DNA of 27,078 bases, from contig CAKTAM010000017.1 of the NCBI GenBank assembly GCA_934527255.1, forward strand, positions 1 to 27,078. The letters are read 5' to 3'. The notes under the pieces are model-generated. The model did not search any database, was not told where the DNA came from, and worked only from the letters and a program-made list of their open reading frames with translations. This stretch comes from an uncultured Oscillospiraceae bacterium. GTDB taxonomy: Bacteria > Bacillota > Clostridia > Oscillospirales > Ruminococcaceae. The position numbers were made by a program, and so were the translations under genes. This document shows, piece by piece, positions 20,875 through 27,078 of this stretch (positions are counted from its first letter, which is position 1; the number at the start of each line of letters is the position of its first letter).

Positions 20875-22899
20875 ATGAGCACACTGAAATTTGTGCATGG
20901 GGTCATTCCCGGCGTGGAGCTTGGCGGTGAAAGCGACCTGCCCGCATGGGACAAGGCTGCGCACCTCGGTTCCATGGCCAGCGAACTGGACGAAGACGAC
21001 GGCCTGTACCTGAACTATGGCGGCGTCCGTTGCTGCCACCCCTATCGCGAGCAGAACCAGTATACTCACGAGCTGCGCCCTAAGGATGTGCTGTGGGCGG
21101 TGTTGGAAAACGACCATTTGCGCGCAGTGTTTGCTCCGCAGGAGGGCGGCAAGCTGTGGAGCCTGTTTGACAAAAAAGCAGGCAAAGAGCTGTTGTTTGC
21201 CAACCCCGTTGACAAACCGTGCAATCTGGCCATCCGCAACGCGTGGACCAGCGGCGGTGTCGAGTGGAACTGTGGCTATTGCGGCCACCATCCCCACACC
21301 TGCGACACCATGTTTACCGCCCGCCTGCAGGATGCCGACGGCCAGCCCGTGCTGCGCATGTACGAGTACGAGCGTGTGCGCAACGTGACCTACCAGATGG
21401 ATTTTTCGCTGCCGGAGGGTTCGCCGGTGCTGTACTGCCGTATGCGCATCGTCAACCCCAACAGTGTGGTGACGCCCGTCTACTGGTGGAGCAATATGGC
21501 CGTGCCCGAGATCGAGGGCGCGCGCGTCGTCATTCCGGCGCACGCCACCTATACCAATTTTGCCAATACCGTTGTCAAGTTGCCCATTCCGGTGCCCAGC
21601 TATGAAAACATCAAAACCGCGGTGCCCAAAACCTCCTATCCGTTCGATGTTACCTACCCGATGAACAGCCCCGTCAGCATCGACTATTTTTGGACGCTGG
21701 ATAAGACCGACCGCCCGTTTACCTGCCAGCTGGATAAAAACGGCTACGGCATGTTCCAGGCTTCGACGGCCCGGCTGAAGGGCCGCAAGCTGTTTGTCTG
21801 GGGGCAGGGCCCCGGCGGCAGCCGCTGGCAGGAGTTCCTCTCCGGCAACGGCTGCAGCGGCCGCTATGTGGAGATTCAGGCCGGGCTGGCCTGCTCGCAG
21901 TACGAAAGCCTGCCCATGCCGCCCCACACCGCGTGGGAGTGGATGGAAATTTACGGCGCCATGCAGGCCGACCCCGCCCGTGTGCACGGCGATTGGGATG
22001 ACGCCATTGCCGAGGTCAGCGCCCGGCTGGATGCCATTGCCACGCCGCAGCAGCTGCAGAAAAAGCTGGAGGAGACCCACGCGCTGGCCCTGACCCGCGC
22101 CGAGGGCGAGCTGGTGACCGCAGGCAGCGGCTGGGGCGCGCTGGAAAACGAGCGCCGCATCGCCGCCGGGGAAGAGCCGACCTCCACGCACCTGGATTTT
22201 GGCACGCCCGGCGACGAGCAGGCCCCCTGGCAGCAGCTGCTGCACACCGGCTGCCTGCCTGCGGGCGACCCGGCGCAGCCCCCTGTGTCGTGGATGCTGC
22301 AGCCCGAATGGGAAAAGCTGCTGCAGGCGGTGGAGGAGCCCGACGCCAACTGGCAGGTGCTGGATCAGCTGGCGGGCATCCGCTTTGCCGCGGGCGATAT
22401 GGCGGCCGCGCGCGCGCTGTTTGAACGCTCCAACAGCAAAACCGCCAACGCATGGGCGCTGTACGGCCTGTCCTGCTGTGATCTGTACGAGGAAAAGCGG
22501 GATGGCGCGGTGGAATATGCCCTGCAGGCACACCGCATGCTGCCGCAGCACGCCATGCTGGCCCAGCACGCTGTGCGCATGCTGCATGACGACGCCCGGT
22601 GGGAGGCCCTGCTGCAGCTGGAGGCGCAGCTGTCCGATGCCGTTCGCGCTCTGCCGCGCGTGCGCCTGTATACGGCGTTTGCCTGCGTGCACACCGGCGA
22701 CCTTGCCCGCGCCGAGGCCCTGCTGTGGCAGGATGGCGGGCTGATCGTGCCTGATGTGCGCGAGGGTGAGACCTCCGTCACCGGCCTGTGGATGGCGCTG
22801 GAGGAGGCCAAGGCCCTGCGCGACGGCCGCCCGTTTGATCGTGACACGGCAAGGCCCCCGCACATTTTTGATTTCCGCATGTTTGCCACCAAGGAATAA
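20875..22899 (+). CDS. DUF5107-like protein (mutarotase-like fold plus TPR region)
   Basis: The 674-residue product resembles proteins annotated with DUF5107, whose function is not established to my knowledge. The N-terminal two thirds look like a galactose-mutarotase-type beta-sandwich: VLENDHLRAVFAPQEGGKLW, NAWTSGGVEWNCGYCGHHPH, VYWWSNMAV, and later LFVWGQGPGGSRWQEF and YVEIQAGLACSQYESLPM. The histidines, Glu and Trp residues in these motifs probably line a sugar pocket. From about residue 430 the sequence becomes Ala/Leu-rich helical, with TPR-like pairs (ANWQVLDQLAGIRFAAGDMA, NAWALYGLSCCDLYEEKRDG). It has no signal peptide. The ATG follows AAAAAGGAG after a rather long 12-base spacer. Because it is the operon partner of a GH78-like enzyme, a glycosidase or sugar-epimerising role is an attractive guess, but nothing in the sequence proves it. 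It is shorter than the roughly 1000-residue members I know. Confidence 0.75.
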   Translation: MSTLKFVHGVIPGVELGGESDLPAWDKAAHLGSMASELDEDDGLYLNYGGVRCCHPYREQNQYTHELRPKDVLWAVLENDHLRAVFAPQEGGKLWSLFDKKAGKELLFANPVDKPCNLAIRNAWTSGGVEWNCGYCGHHPHTCDTMFTARLQDADGQPVLRMYEYERVRNVTYQMDFSLPEGSPVLYCRMRIVNPNSVVTPVYWWSNMAVPEIEGARVVIPAHATYTNFANTVVKLPIPVPSYENIKTAVPKTSYPFDVTYPMNSPVSIDYFWTLDKTDRPFTCQLDKNGYGMFQASTARLKGRKLFVWGQGPGGSRWQEFLSGNGCSGRYVEIQAGLACSQYESLPMPPHTAWEWMEIYGAMQADPARVHGDWDDAIAEVSARLDAIATPQQLQKKLEETHALALTRAEGELVTAGSGWGALENERRIAAGEEPTSTHLDFGTPGDEQAPWQQLLHTGCLPAGDPAQPPVSWMLQPEWEKLLQAVEEPDANWQVLDQLAGIRFAAGDMAAARALFERSNSKTANAWALYGLSCCDLYEEKRDGAVEYALQAHRMLPQHAMLAQHAVRMLHDDARWEALLQLEAQLSDAVRALPRVRLYTAFACVHTGDLARAEALLWQDGGLIVPDVREGETSVTGLWMALEEAKALRDGRPFDRDTARPPHIFDFRMFATKE

Positions 22900-22913
22900 G
22901 CGGTTTCCGTCAG

Positions 22914-22960
22914 ACCGGCGGGCCGGTCGGGAGCTTTCCCGGCGCGGCCTGCCGGTTTTT
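22914..22960 (+). terminator. Intrinsic terminator of the GH78-DUF5107 operon
   Basis: ACCGGCGGGCCG (22914-22925) pairs with CGGCCTGCCGGT (22945-22956, one G-U pair). An inner stem CGGGA/TCCCG lies at 22928-22941, and five T end the element. It lies 15 bases after the stop codon. Confidence 0.85.
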
Positions 22961-23039
22961 GCCGCCGCCGCTTGGGGCGGCTTGCCCGAGGCAGCCTAGA
23001 TGGGCTCAATATTATGTATAATAAAAGGAGAACTTTACC

Positions 23040-23735
23040 ATGCGTATTGCCACGACGGCGCAAATGAAAGAGCTGGACCGCATTGCCATTGAAGAAAGGG
23101 GCATTCCCTCGCTGCGGCTGATGGAAAACGCGGCCGCGGCGGTCACGCGAGCAGTGCTGGCCCTGCCGGGCGGGGTGCGGCGGGTGTGCGTGCTGTGCGG
23201 GCCGGGCAACAACGGCGGCGACGGCATTGCCGCCGCCCGTTTGCTGCTGGCCGCCGGTGTGCAGGTGCAGGCATGGCTGGTGGGCGGCAGCGGCAGAATG
23301 ACGCCGGATGCCCGCGCCATGCAGCAGCGTCTGCAGGCGGCGGGCGGCTGCCTGCTGCCGTTTTCGGCGCAGGCGTTTACACTGGCTGCGCCCGCGCCGG
23401 GCAGCGGGTTTGATGCCGTGGTGGATGCGCTATTCGGCGTGGGGCTGGCCCGCCCGCTGCAGGGCGATTTTCTGGCGGCGGTGCAGGCCGTCAACGCCAG
23501 CGGGCTGCCGGTGGTCAGCTGCGACATTCCCTCAGGCGTGCAGGGCGACACCGGCGCAAGGTTGGGAGCGGCCGTGCAGGCAGCGGTCACCGTCACATTC
23601 AGCTGCGCCAAGCCGGGCCTGCTGCAGGGGGAGGGCCGGGCCTGTGCCGGGCGCCTGCTGGTGGCGGATATCGGCATTCCGGCCGATGTGCTGCCGCCGG
23701 ATGTCCCGGCAGAAGGAACAGCCGCTCTGCACTGA
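23040..23735 (+). CDS. nnrE: NAD(P)H-hydrate epimerase, stand-alone YjeF_N domain
   Basis: The 231-residue product repairs damaged NAD(P)H by interconverting the R and S hydrates. Motifs of the YjeF N-terminal domain are all present: MKELDRIAIEERGIPSLRLM (9-28), ENAA (29-32), the CGPGNNGGDG loop (53-62), VDALFGVGLARPL (128-140) and DIPSG (162-166). The protein stops after this domain, so the ATP/ADP-dependent dehydratase domain that is commonly fused in bacteria must be encoded elsewhere. The ATG at 23040 follows AAAAGGAGAAC. A hairpin ACAGCCG/CGGCTGT (23718-23743) spans the stop codon. The gene follows the DUF5107 terminator and is probably a housekeeping gene bordering the glycan region. 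Confidence 0.93.
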   Translation: MRIATTAQMKELDRIAIEERGIPSLRLMENAAAAVTRAVLALPGGVRRVCVLCGPGNNGGDGIAAARLLLAAGVQVQAWLVGGSGRMTPDARAMQQRLQAAGGCLLPFSAQAFTLAAPAPGSGFDAVVDALFGVGLARPLQGDFLAAVQAVNASGLPVVSCDIPSGVQGDTGARLGAAVQAAVTVTFSCAKPGLLQGEGRACAGRLLVADIGIPADVLPPDVPAEGTAALH

Positions 23736-24117
23736 ACGGCTGTGCGCTGTTGGCGGAACACAATAGCTTTCCGTGCTGCGCCATTGCTGCCGGGGAGCAA
23801 AGAGCAATGGCATCCCGCGCCGCTCCGCTATCGCCGTGGAAAAGTGACCGGCAATCGTTTTGGCAGGCGGCCGGTACTGCCGCGGCCCGCAGCCCTTGCC
23901 AAACCTTAGCCGCAGCCGCACTTTGGCTGCAGCCGCGCTGCTCCGGCACAGGGCAGGGCCTTTTGCACCGCCGCCCCTGCGGCACGGAAAAACGGCGGCC
24001 GGGCAAGTATTTCATTAAAAACGGTGCCGCGTTGAAAAAACGCAAAACGCCGGGCAGGCAGAAGCAAATGCATTCTGTCTGTCCGGCGCTTTTGTGTGCG
24101 GGGAAAAGGGAGAAAGC
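23736..24117. other. Intergenic region between convergent nnrE and HAD genes
   Basis: No gene is supported in these 382 bases. It contains a 9-bp inverted repeat, GCCATTGCT (23780-23788) with AGCAATGGC (23803-23811), a GCAGCC/GGCTGC stem near 23913-23930, and the terminator at 24044-24093. Short frames in this stretch have arginine-, alanine- and proline-rich products typical of non-coding G+C-rich DNA. Confidence 0.6.
24044..24093. terminator. Terminator between nnrE and the HAD gene
   Basis: CGCCGGGCAGGCAGAA (24048-24063) pairs with TTCTGTCTGTCCGGCG (24073-24088) with two G-U pairs and a 9-base loop. AAAA on the left and CTTTT on the right allow action in both directions. It is 25 bases beyond the HAD stop codon. 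Confidence 0.85.
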
Positions 24118-24768
24118 TTACAGCAGCGACAGCATTTCGGCAAAGCTGTGCAGCCGCCAGTCGCAGGCCAGCGTCTCGGGCGCGGCTGCGCACACCAGGT
24201 GCGCGGTGGCAATACCGGCGGCACGGCCGCTGCCAAGGTCAATTTCGCGGTCGCCGATCATCACGGCATCGTCGGCCATGCCGTACTTTTCCTTCAGGTA
24301 CAGCACGGCATCCGGCGCGGGCTTTTGGGCAAAGGCCGGGCTTTCCGGCGCGATGATCTCGCGAAAGCAATCCGTCAGCCCATATTTTTCAAGGTAGGCG
24401 TTGGTTTCCGCCAGCGCGCGGTGGGTAAAGATGTAGTTATGGTGCCCCTGCGCGCAGATATGCCGCAGCACGGCCTCGACCCCGGGCATGGGGCCTGCTG
24501 CCAATGCGCGGTTGGCGGCCTCGTGCCGCAGCTGATACGCGCGCGTCAGCGCCTCGCGCGGAATGCCGTAAGCATCGGCATAGTGGTTGCGCGCGGCGGG
24601 AATGGTCTCCAGCATGCGGCGCATGGCATCGGTCGGGTCGGCGTCGCGGCCAAACACGGCCAGCGCGCCGCGCAGGTTTTCAATAATGACGGGGTAGGTG
24701 TCAAACAGGGTGCCGTCAAAATCCCAGATGAAGTGAACAAGGCGGTGCATATCGGCGGGGCTGCTCAT
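24118..24768 (-). CDS. HAD-superfamily phosphatase (phosphoglycolate-phosphatase-like)
   Basis: The 216-residue product is a cytoplasmic HAD hydrolase with a helical cap. Motif I is WDFDGTLFDT (15-24) with nucleophile Asp16 and Asp18; motif II is IFTHR (113-117) with Thr115; motif III is Lys149 in AQKPAPD; motif IV is MIGDREIDL (170-178) with Asp173 and Asp177. The cap lies between about 25 and 95. Such enzymes dephosphorylate small sugar phosphates or phosphoglycolate, and the actual substrate is unknown. The ATG at 24768 has AGGAG eight bases upstream, which decides it over a second ATG six codons later. It stands as a single gene with its own promoter and terminator, converging on nnrE. 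Confidence 0.9.
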   Translation of the reverse strand: MSSPADMHRLVHFIWDFDGTLFDTYPVIIENLRGALAVFGRDADPTDAMRRMLETIPAARNHYADAYGIPREALTRAYQLRHEAANRALAAGPMPGVEAVLRHICAQGHHNYIFTHRALAETNAYLEKYGLTDCFREIIAPESPAFAQKPAPDAVLYLKEKYGMADDAVMIGDREIDLGSGRAAGIATAHLVCAAAPETLACDWRLHSFAEMLSLL

Positions 24769-25257
24769 GAAAAAACTCCTTTGTCTGTGAAAAAAGCCGG
24801 GCCGCCCTCCGGCCGCCCGCGAAACCGTCTTTTACTCTATCATATTACGGCGGCAAATGCAAGCAGGGGCGGGCAGAGGGGCCAAAGGGGTACCGCTCTG
24901 CGGGATAGCGTGCCTGCCCCGGCGGCGGCCCGGCTCAAAACGCCGCGGCGGGCTTTCCGGGTCGGCTTTTCTGTCGCAGGCGTATTGCCCGCAGCGCATC
25001 CGCCCGCGGCGTGCCGTCAGCAGTGCGCCCGCCTGCATGTGGCCGGTTCGTCATGTCGGCCGTGAAAATTGCTTTCCACCTGCGCACAGGCGGCAGGGGC
25101 GGCTTTTCCGCTTTGGCAAAAGCGCCTGCGGCGGCCGCCGAAATACCCTGTGCCGCCCGGCCGCTTTTTGTACAGCATGCACAAAGCAAGGGCGGCTTTC
25201 CTTGTTGGTTTGCCCAATGCAAAACCGGTTCATACACACGGTGCGGACGGTTTGTCC
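24769..25257. other. Long intergenic stretch upstream of the HAD gene
   Basis: Apart from the HAD promoter this G+C-rich stretch holds no recognisable gene. Overlapping short frames exist in several registers on both strands, but none has a ribosome site, a recognisable motif or coding-type composition. It may contain remnants of a lost gene, but I cannot identify one. Confidence 0.5.
24834..24862 (-). promoter_or_regulatory. Promoter of the HAD gene
   Basis: On the minus strand: TTGCAT (24862-24857), 17-base spacer, TAGAGT (24839-24834). A TATGAT overlapping this -10 (24844-24839) is an alternative but lacks a good -35. Confidence 0.45.
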
Positions 25258-25286
25258 TTGTGTGAAGAACAGAAATTGGCTACAAT
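25258..25286 (+). promoter_or_regulatory. Promoter of a candidate short transcript
   Basis: TTGTGT (25258-25263), 17-base spacer, TACAAT (25281-25286). Transcription would begin near 25293, about 60 bases before an intrinsic terminator. Confidence 0.5.
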
Positions 25287-25292
25287 GCCCAA

Positions 25293-25352
25293 AAAGGATG
25301 TGAAAAACAGTGCACATTCACAAACAACGCTTATTTTTTGAAAGCGTTTTTT
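25293..25352 (+). ncRNA. Candidate small RNA or attenuated leader (two hairpins)
   Basis: Between the promoter at 25258-25286 and the terminator at 25326-25352 lies a stretch of about 60 bases with no credible protein frame. It contains a hairpin TGTGAA (25299-25304) with TTCACA (25317-25322), and then the terminator hairpin. It could be a small regulatory RNA or a terminated leader of the membrane-protein and binding-protein operon downstream. The call rests on promoter, structure and terminator spacing only. Confidence 0.35.
25326..25352 (+). terminator. Intrinsic terminator upstream of the membrane-protein gene
   Basis: AACGCTT (25326-25332) pairs with AAGCGTT (25342-25348) around a 9-base loop, and the T-run extends to 25352. 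No protein gene lies just upstream on this strand. The right half also resembles a catabolite-response element (TGAAAGCGTTTT). Confidence 0.65.
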
Positions 25353-25392
25353 GGCCGGATTGCAGAAAATAAAGGAAAAGCTGTAACCCCTA

Positions 25393-25421
25393 TTGAAAAA
25401 GTGAGGGTTTTGTTATAGAAT
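25393..25421 (+). promoter_or_regulatory. Promoter of the membrane-protein / peptide-binding-protein operon
   Basis: TTGAAA (25393-25398), 17-base spacer, TAGAAT (25416-25421). Transcription would start near 25428. CCCCTATT occurs both overlapping the -35 region (25387-25394) and just after the start (25445-25452). Confidence 0.75.
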
Positions 25422-25431
25422 TAAACAACAT

Positions 25432-25454
25432 AGAAGAGGGGTAGCCCCTATTCT
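25432..25454 (+). other. 5'-terminal leader hairpin
   Basis: AGAAGAGGGG (25432-25441) pairs with CCCCTATTCT (25445-25454), one mismatch, around TAG. It begins at the predicted transcription start, like the hairpins ahead of the genes at 8034 and 11526. Confidence 0.55.
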
Positions 25455-25500
25455 ATCAGACGGTTCTCTGAACAGAATGTTTCCGGCAGGAGGAGCGGCC

Positions 25501-26043
25501 ATGGTCACGCGCCGTTATACCAAAGATTATCAGCTGGAATACCAGCTGAACTCCCGCGGGCGCATCTGTTCCAAAGCGGTTTACAAGGGCGACTGGTTCG
25601 CCTTTGACGCCCCGGCGCAGCAGCTGGCGCGCACCCGCCGCCTGTATGGCGCCGCCACGGTGCTGGCCGCCGCCCTGTGGGCTGCGGCGCTGTGTGTGCC
25701 TGCGGCGTTCGGGCGTGTGTGGTACCTGATGCTGCCCATGGCGTTCGGCCTCATTCCCGTGTGGCTGGCCGTCGCCTCGCTGGCGCGGCTGCTGACGGCC
25801 AGGCAGCAGGTCACGCGCGAGCACCGCGACAAAACCGGCGGCCGGTTTTCCGGCGCGGGCATCGGCATTCTGGTGACCGGCGGCATTGCCGTCATCGGCG
25901 GGCTTGTCCGCATGGCAGCTGCCGGTGCGGCGGCGTGGGATATCGCCTTTGTGCTGCTGTCGGCAGGCTACACGGCCTGCGGCGGCGTTCTGTTTGCCTG
26001 CCGGGCGCGGCTGTCCATGCATGCGCTGCCCAAAGCGGAGTGA
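25501..26043 (+). CDS. Four-helix integral membrane protein of unknown function
   Basis: I do not recognise this 180-residue protein. A polar, tyrosine- and lysine-containing N-terminus (MVTRRYTKDYQLEYQLNSRG) of about 45 residues precedes four predicted membrane helices at about 48-70, 73-96, 118-138 and 145-167. Basic residues (ARQQVTREHRDKTGGR, 100-115) lie in the central loop, placing both ends and that loop in the cytoplasm. The ATG at 25501 has a strong AGGAGG seven bases upstream; the in-frame extension to 25477 would swallow that ribosome site. It is followed after 70 bases by a peptide-type binding lipoprotein without a convincing promoter between, so the two are probably cotranscribed. 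A role in the assembly or regulation of that transporter is a guess from position only. Confidence 0.8.
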   Translation: MVTRRYTKDYQLEYQLNSRGRICSKAVYKGDWFAFDAPAQQLARTRRLYGAATVLAAALWAAALCVPAAFGRVWYLMLPMAFGLIPVWLAVASLARLLTARQQVTREHRDKTGGRFSGAGIGILVTGGIAVIGGLVRMAAAGAAAWDIAFVLLSAGYTACGGVLFACRARLSMHALPKAE

Positions 26044-26113
26044 CCGTTTTCATTCGTCTAGTATCGGCCAAAGGCCTGATATATAGAAAAATATTATGGG
26101 AGGAAAAACAAAC

Positions 26114-27078
26114 ATGAGTAAAAAGCTTGCAAAACTGTTGGCTCTGCTGATCGTTCTGGCTATGGCTGTCTCGATGTTCGCCGGCTGCTCTAAGCCCGCC
26201 GACGATTCTTCTACCGTTGACACCAGCTCCAGCGAGAGCGATTCTACGACCGACACCGAAGAGAAAGCGTCCACGCTGGTGTACGCCACCTCTGCCTTCG
26301 GCCAGAAGTTCAGCCCCTTCTTCGCCACCACCGCTTACGACCAGGAGGTCGTGGATCTGGTGAGCGGCGCAATGCTGACCGCTGACCGTGAGGGCAACAT
26401 TGTCGAGAACGGCATTGAGGGTGAGACCCGCGCCTACAATGGCACCGATTATTTCTATAACGGCATGGGCTCTGTCGTTCAGAACGACGATGGCTCGGTT
26501 GATTACAACCTGACCATGCGCGACGACATCAAGTTCTCGGATGGCGAGCCTGCCACCATCGACGACGTTATCTTTGGCATTTACGCCATGATGGATTCCA
26601 CCTATGACGGCGCTGCCACTCTGTACGCCATGCCCATCGAAGGCGTTGACGAGTATCGTGCCAGCACCGCCACCCTGCTGAGCCTGCTGATTGCCGTCGG
26701 CCGTGACAACACCGACTTCAGCAAGTGGACCGAGGAAGAGCAGAACACCTTCTGGGGTGCTGTGGATGCTGCCACTCCGTTTGCTCAGGAGATCGTGGAT
26801 TACTGCAAGTCCGAAGGCTACAACGCCGAGGATGACAGCGTGGCTGCCTGCGCTGCCAACTGGGGCTACGAGCTGGCCGACGATGCCACCGCGGAAGACT
26901 TCTTCCTGGCCATCGCTGCCAACTATGCATGGGATTTCAGCGCTATGGAAGCTGAGAGCGCTGGCTCTTCCGTCTGCGACCTGGTCGATGAGGCCACTCG
27001 TGATGCAGTTGCCAGCTACAACGTCAAGGGCGTTGACACCGGTGAAGGTGCCGACTACATCTCCGGCATCATCCGTAC
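26114..27078 (+). CDS. Peptide/nickel-type ABC transporter substrate-binding lipoprotein (family 5), 3' truncated
   Basis: The frame is open from the ATG at 26114 to the window edge, giving the first 321 residues. A lipoprotein signal (MSKKLAKLLALLIVLAMAVS, then MFAGC) ends at lipidated Cys25, followed by a Ser/Thr/Asp/Glu-rich linker. The mature part shows the family-5 pattern: TLVYATSAFGQKFSPFFA near the start, then LTMRDDIKFSDGEPATIDDV, where FSDGxxxxxxDV is the hallmark of oligopeptide and dipeptide binding proteins. The ribosome site GGGAGG precedes it. Its codons lean to T-ending optimal forms (GCT, GTT, CGT) more than the glycosidase genes, as in the binding protein at 4604, consistent with high expression. 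The segment from about 200 to 300 is acidic and helical, with few recognisable motifs. Permease and ATPase genes would be expected just beyond the window. Confidence 0.88.
   Translation, partial: MSKKLAKLLALLIVLAMAVSMFAGCSKPADDSSTVDTSSSESDSTTDTEEKASTLVYATSAFGQKFSPFFATTAYDQEVVDLVSGAMLTADREGNIVENGIEGETRAYNGTDYFYNGMGSVVQNDDGSVDYNLTMRDDIKFSDGEPATIDDVIFGIYAMMDSTYDGAATLYAMPIEGVDEYRASTATLLSLLIAVGRDNTDFSKWTEEEQNTFWGAVDAATPFAQEIVDYCKSEGYNAEDDSVAACAANWGYELADDATAEDFFLAIAANYAWDFSAMEAESAGSSVCDLVDEATRDAVASYNVKGVDTGEGADYISGIIR

Noticed and set aside
20749..22863. Minus-strand open frame of 704 codons opposite the DUF5107-like gene
   Set aside because: Composition is typical of an antisense shadow and no start signals are seen.
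23017..23022. TATAAT just before nnrE as a possible promoter
   Set aside because: No -35 box at 16-18 bases, and transcription would start inside the ribosome binding site.
24857..25303. Plus-strand frame of 148 codons in the long gap upstream of the membrane-protein gene
   Set aside because: Arg-, Pro- and Cys-rich product, no ribosome site, several equally long overlapping frames on both strands.
25339..25352. Catabolite-response-element-like TGAAAGCGTTTTTT
   Set aside because: It matches 12 of 14 consensus positions but lacks the final CA, and the same bases are explained by the terminator stem and T-run. Kept only as an alternative reading.
1..27078. CRISPR array, tRNA, rRNA, prophage or defence genes
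   Set aside because: No regularly spaced repeats, no cloverleaf with CCA-type end, no rRNA-like stretch and no protein with such motifs was found on either strand.

Overview
The window is about 27 kb of G+C-rich DNA with closely spaced genes, AAAAGGAGAA-type ribosome binding sites, sigma-70-like promoters (TTGACA-17 bp-TAGAAT and similar), strong intrinsic terminators and lipobox-type solute-binding proteins. This points to a high-G+C Firmicute of the gut Oscillospiraceae/Ruminococcaceae type. The genus cannot be fixed from sequence alone. No rRNA, tRNA, CRISPR array, transposase or phage gene was found.

Layout. (i) 1-1249: the tail of a repeat-rich helical protein, then a membrane-anchored glycerophosphodiester phosphodiesterase. 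(ii) 1577-9731: a glycan-uptake locus around a divergent promoter region (4212-4603). Leftwards lie a GH127-like beta-L-arabinofuranosidase and a maltose/galactoside-type O-acetyltransferase. Rightwards lie a CUT1 sugar ABC transporter (lipoprotein plus two permeases) and a GH78-like enzyme with its own promoter. (iii) 9844-13436: an AraM-type glycerol-1-phosphate dehydrogenase diverging from a GH20-like hexosaminidase. (iv) 13547-15585: an alkaline-phosphatase-superfamily phosphodiesterase overlapping an organophosphate (OPA/GlpT-like) transporter. (v) 15809-22899: a rightward run of ROK sugar kinase, SIS phosphosugar isomerase, SGNH esterase, a second GH78-like enzyme and a DUF5107-like protein. 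(vi) 23040-24768: stand-alone NAD(P)HX epimerase and a HAD phosphatase, facing each other. (vii) 25258-27078: a candidate small RNA or leader, a four-helix membrane protein, and the start of a family-5 (peptide-type) solute-binding lipoprotein cut by the window edge.

How it may work. None of the glycosidases (GH127, two GH78-like, GH20) nor the DUF5107 protein has a visible signal peptide. The simplest reading is that small oligosaccharides or glycosides enter through the ABC transporter and are taken apart in the cytoplasm. L-arabinofuranosyl, L-rhamnosyl-like and hexosaminyl linkages, with acyl groups removed or added by the SGNH and acetyltransferase proteins, would feed the ROK kinase and SIS isomerase. 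The OPA transporter keeps both arginines aligned with the GlpT phosphate-binding pair. With its phosphodiesterase partner, the G1P dehydrogenase and the GDPD it suggests handling of phosphate-bearing or glycerol-phosphate-bearing compounds alongside glycans. The window has no ABC ATPase and no transcription factor, so both must be supplied from elsewhere. The strongest candidates for something undescribed are the ROK-SIS-SGNH-GH78-DUF5107 run, the phosphodiesterase-OPA pair, repeated leader elements, and a short two-hairpin transcript near 25.3 kb.
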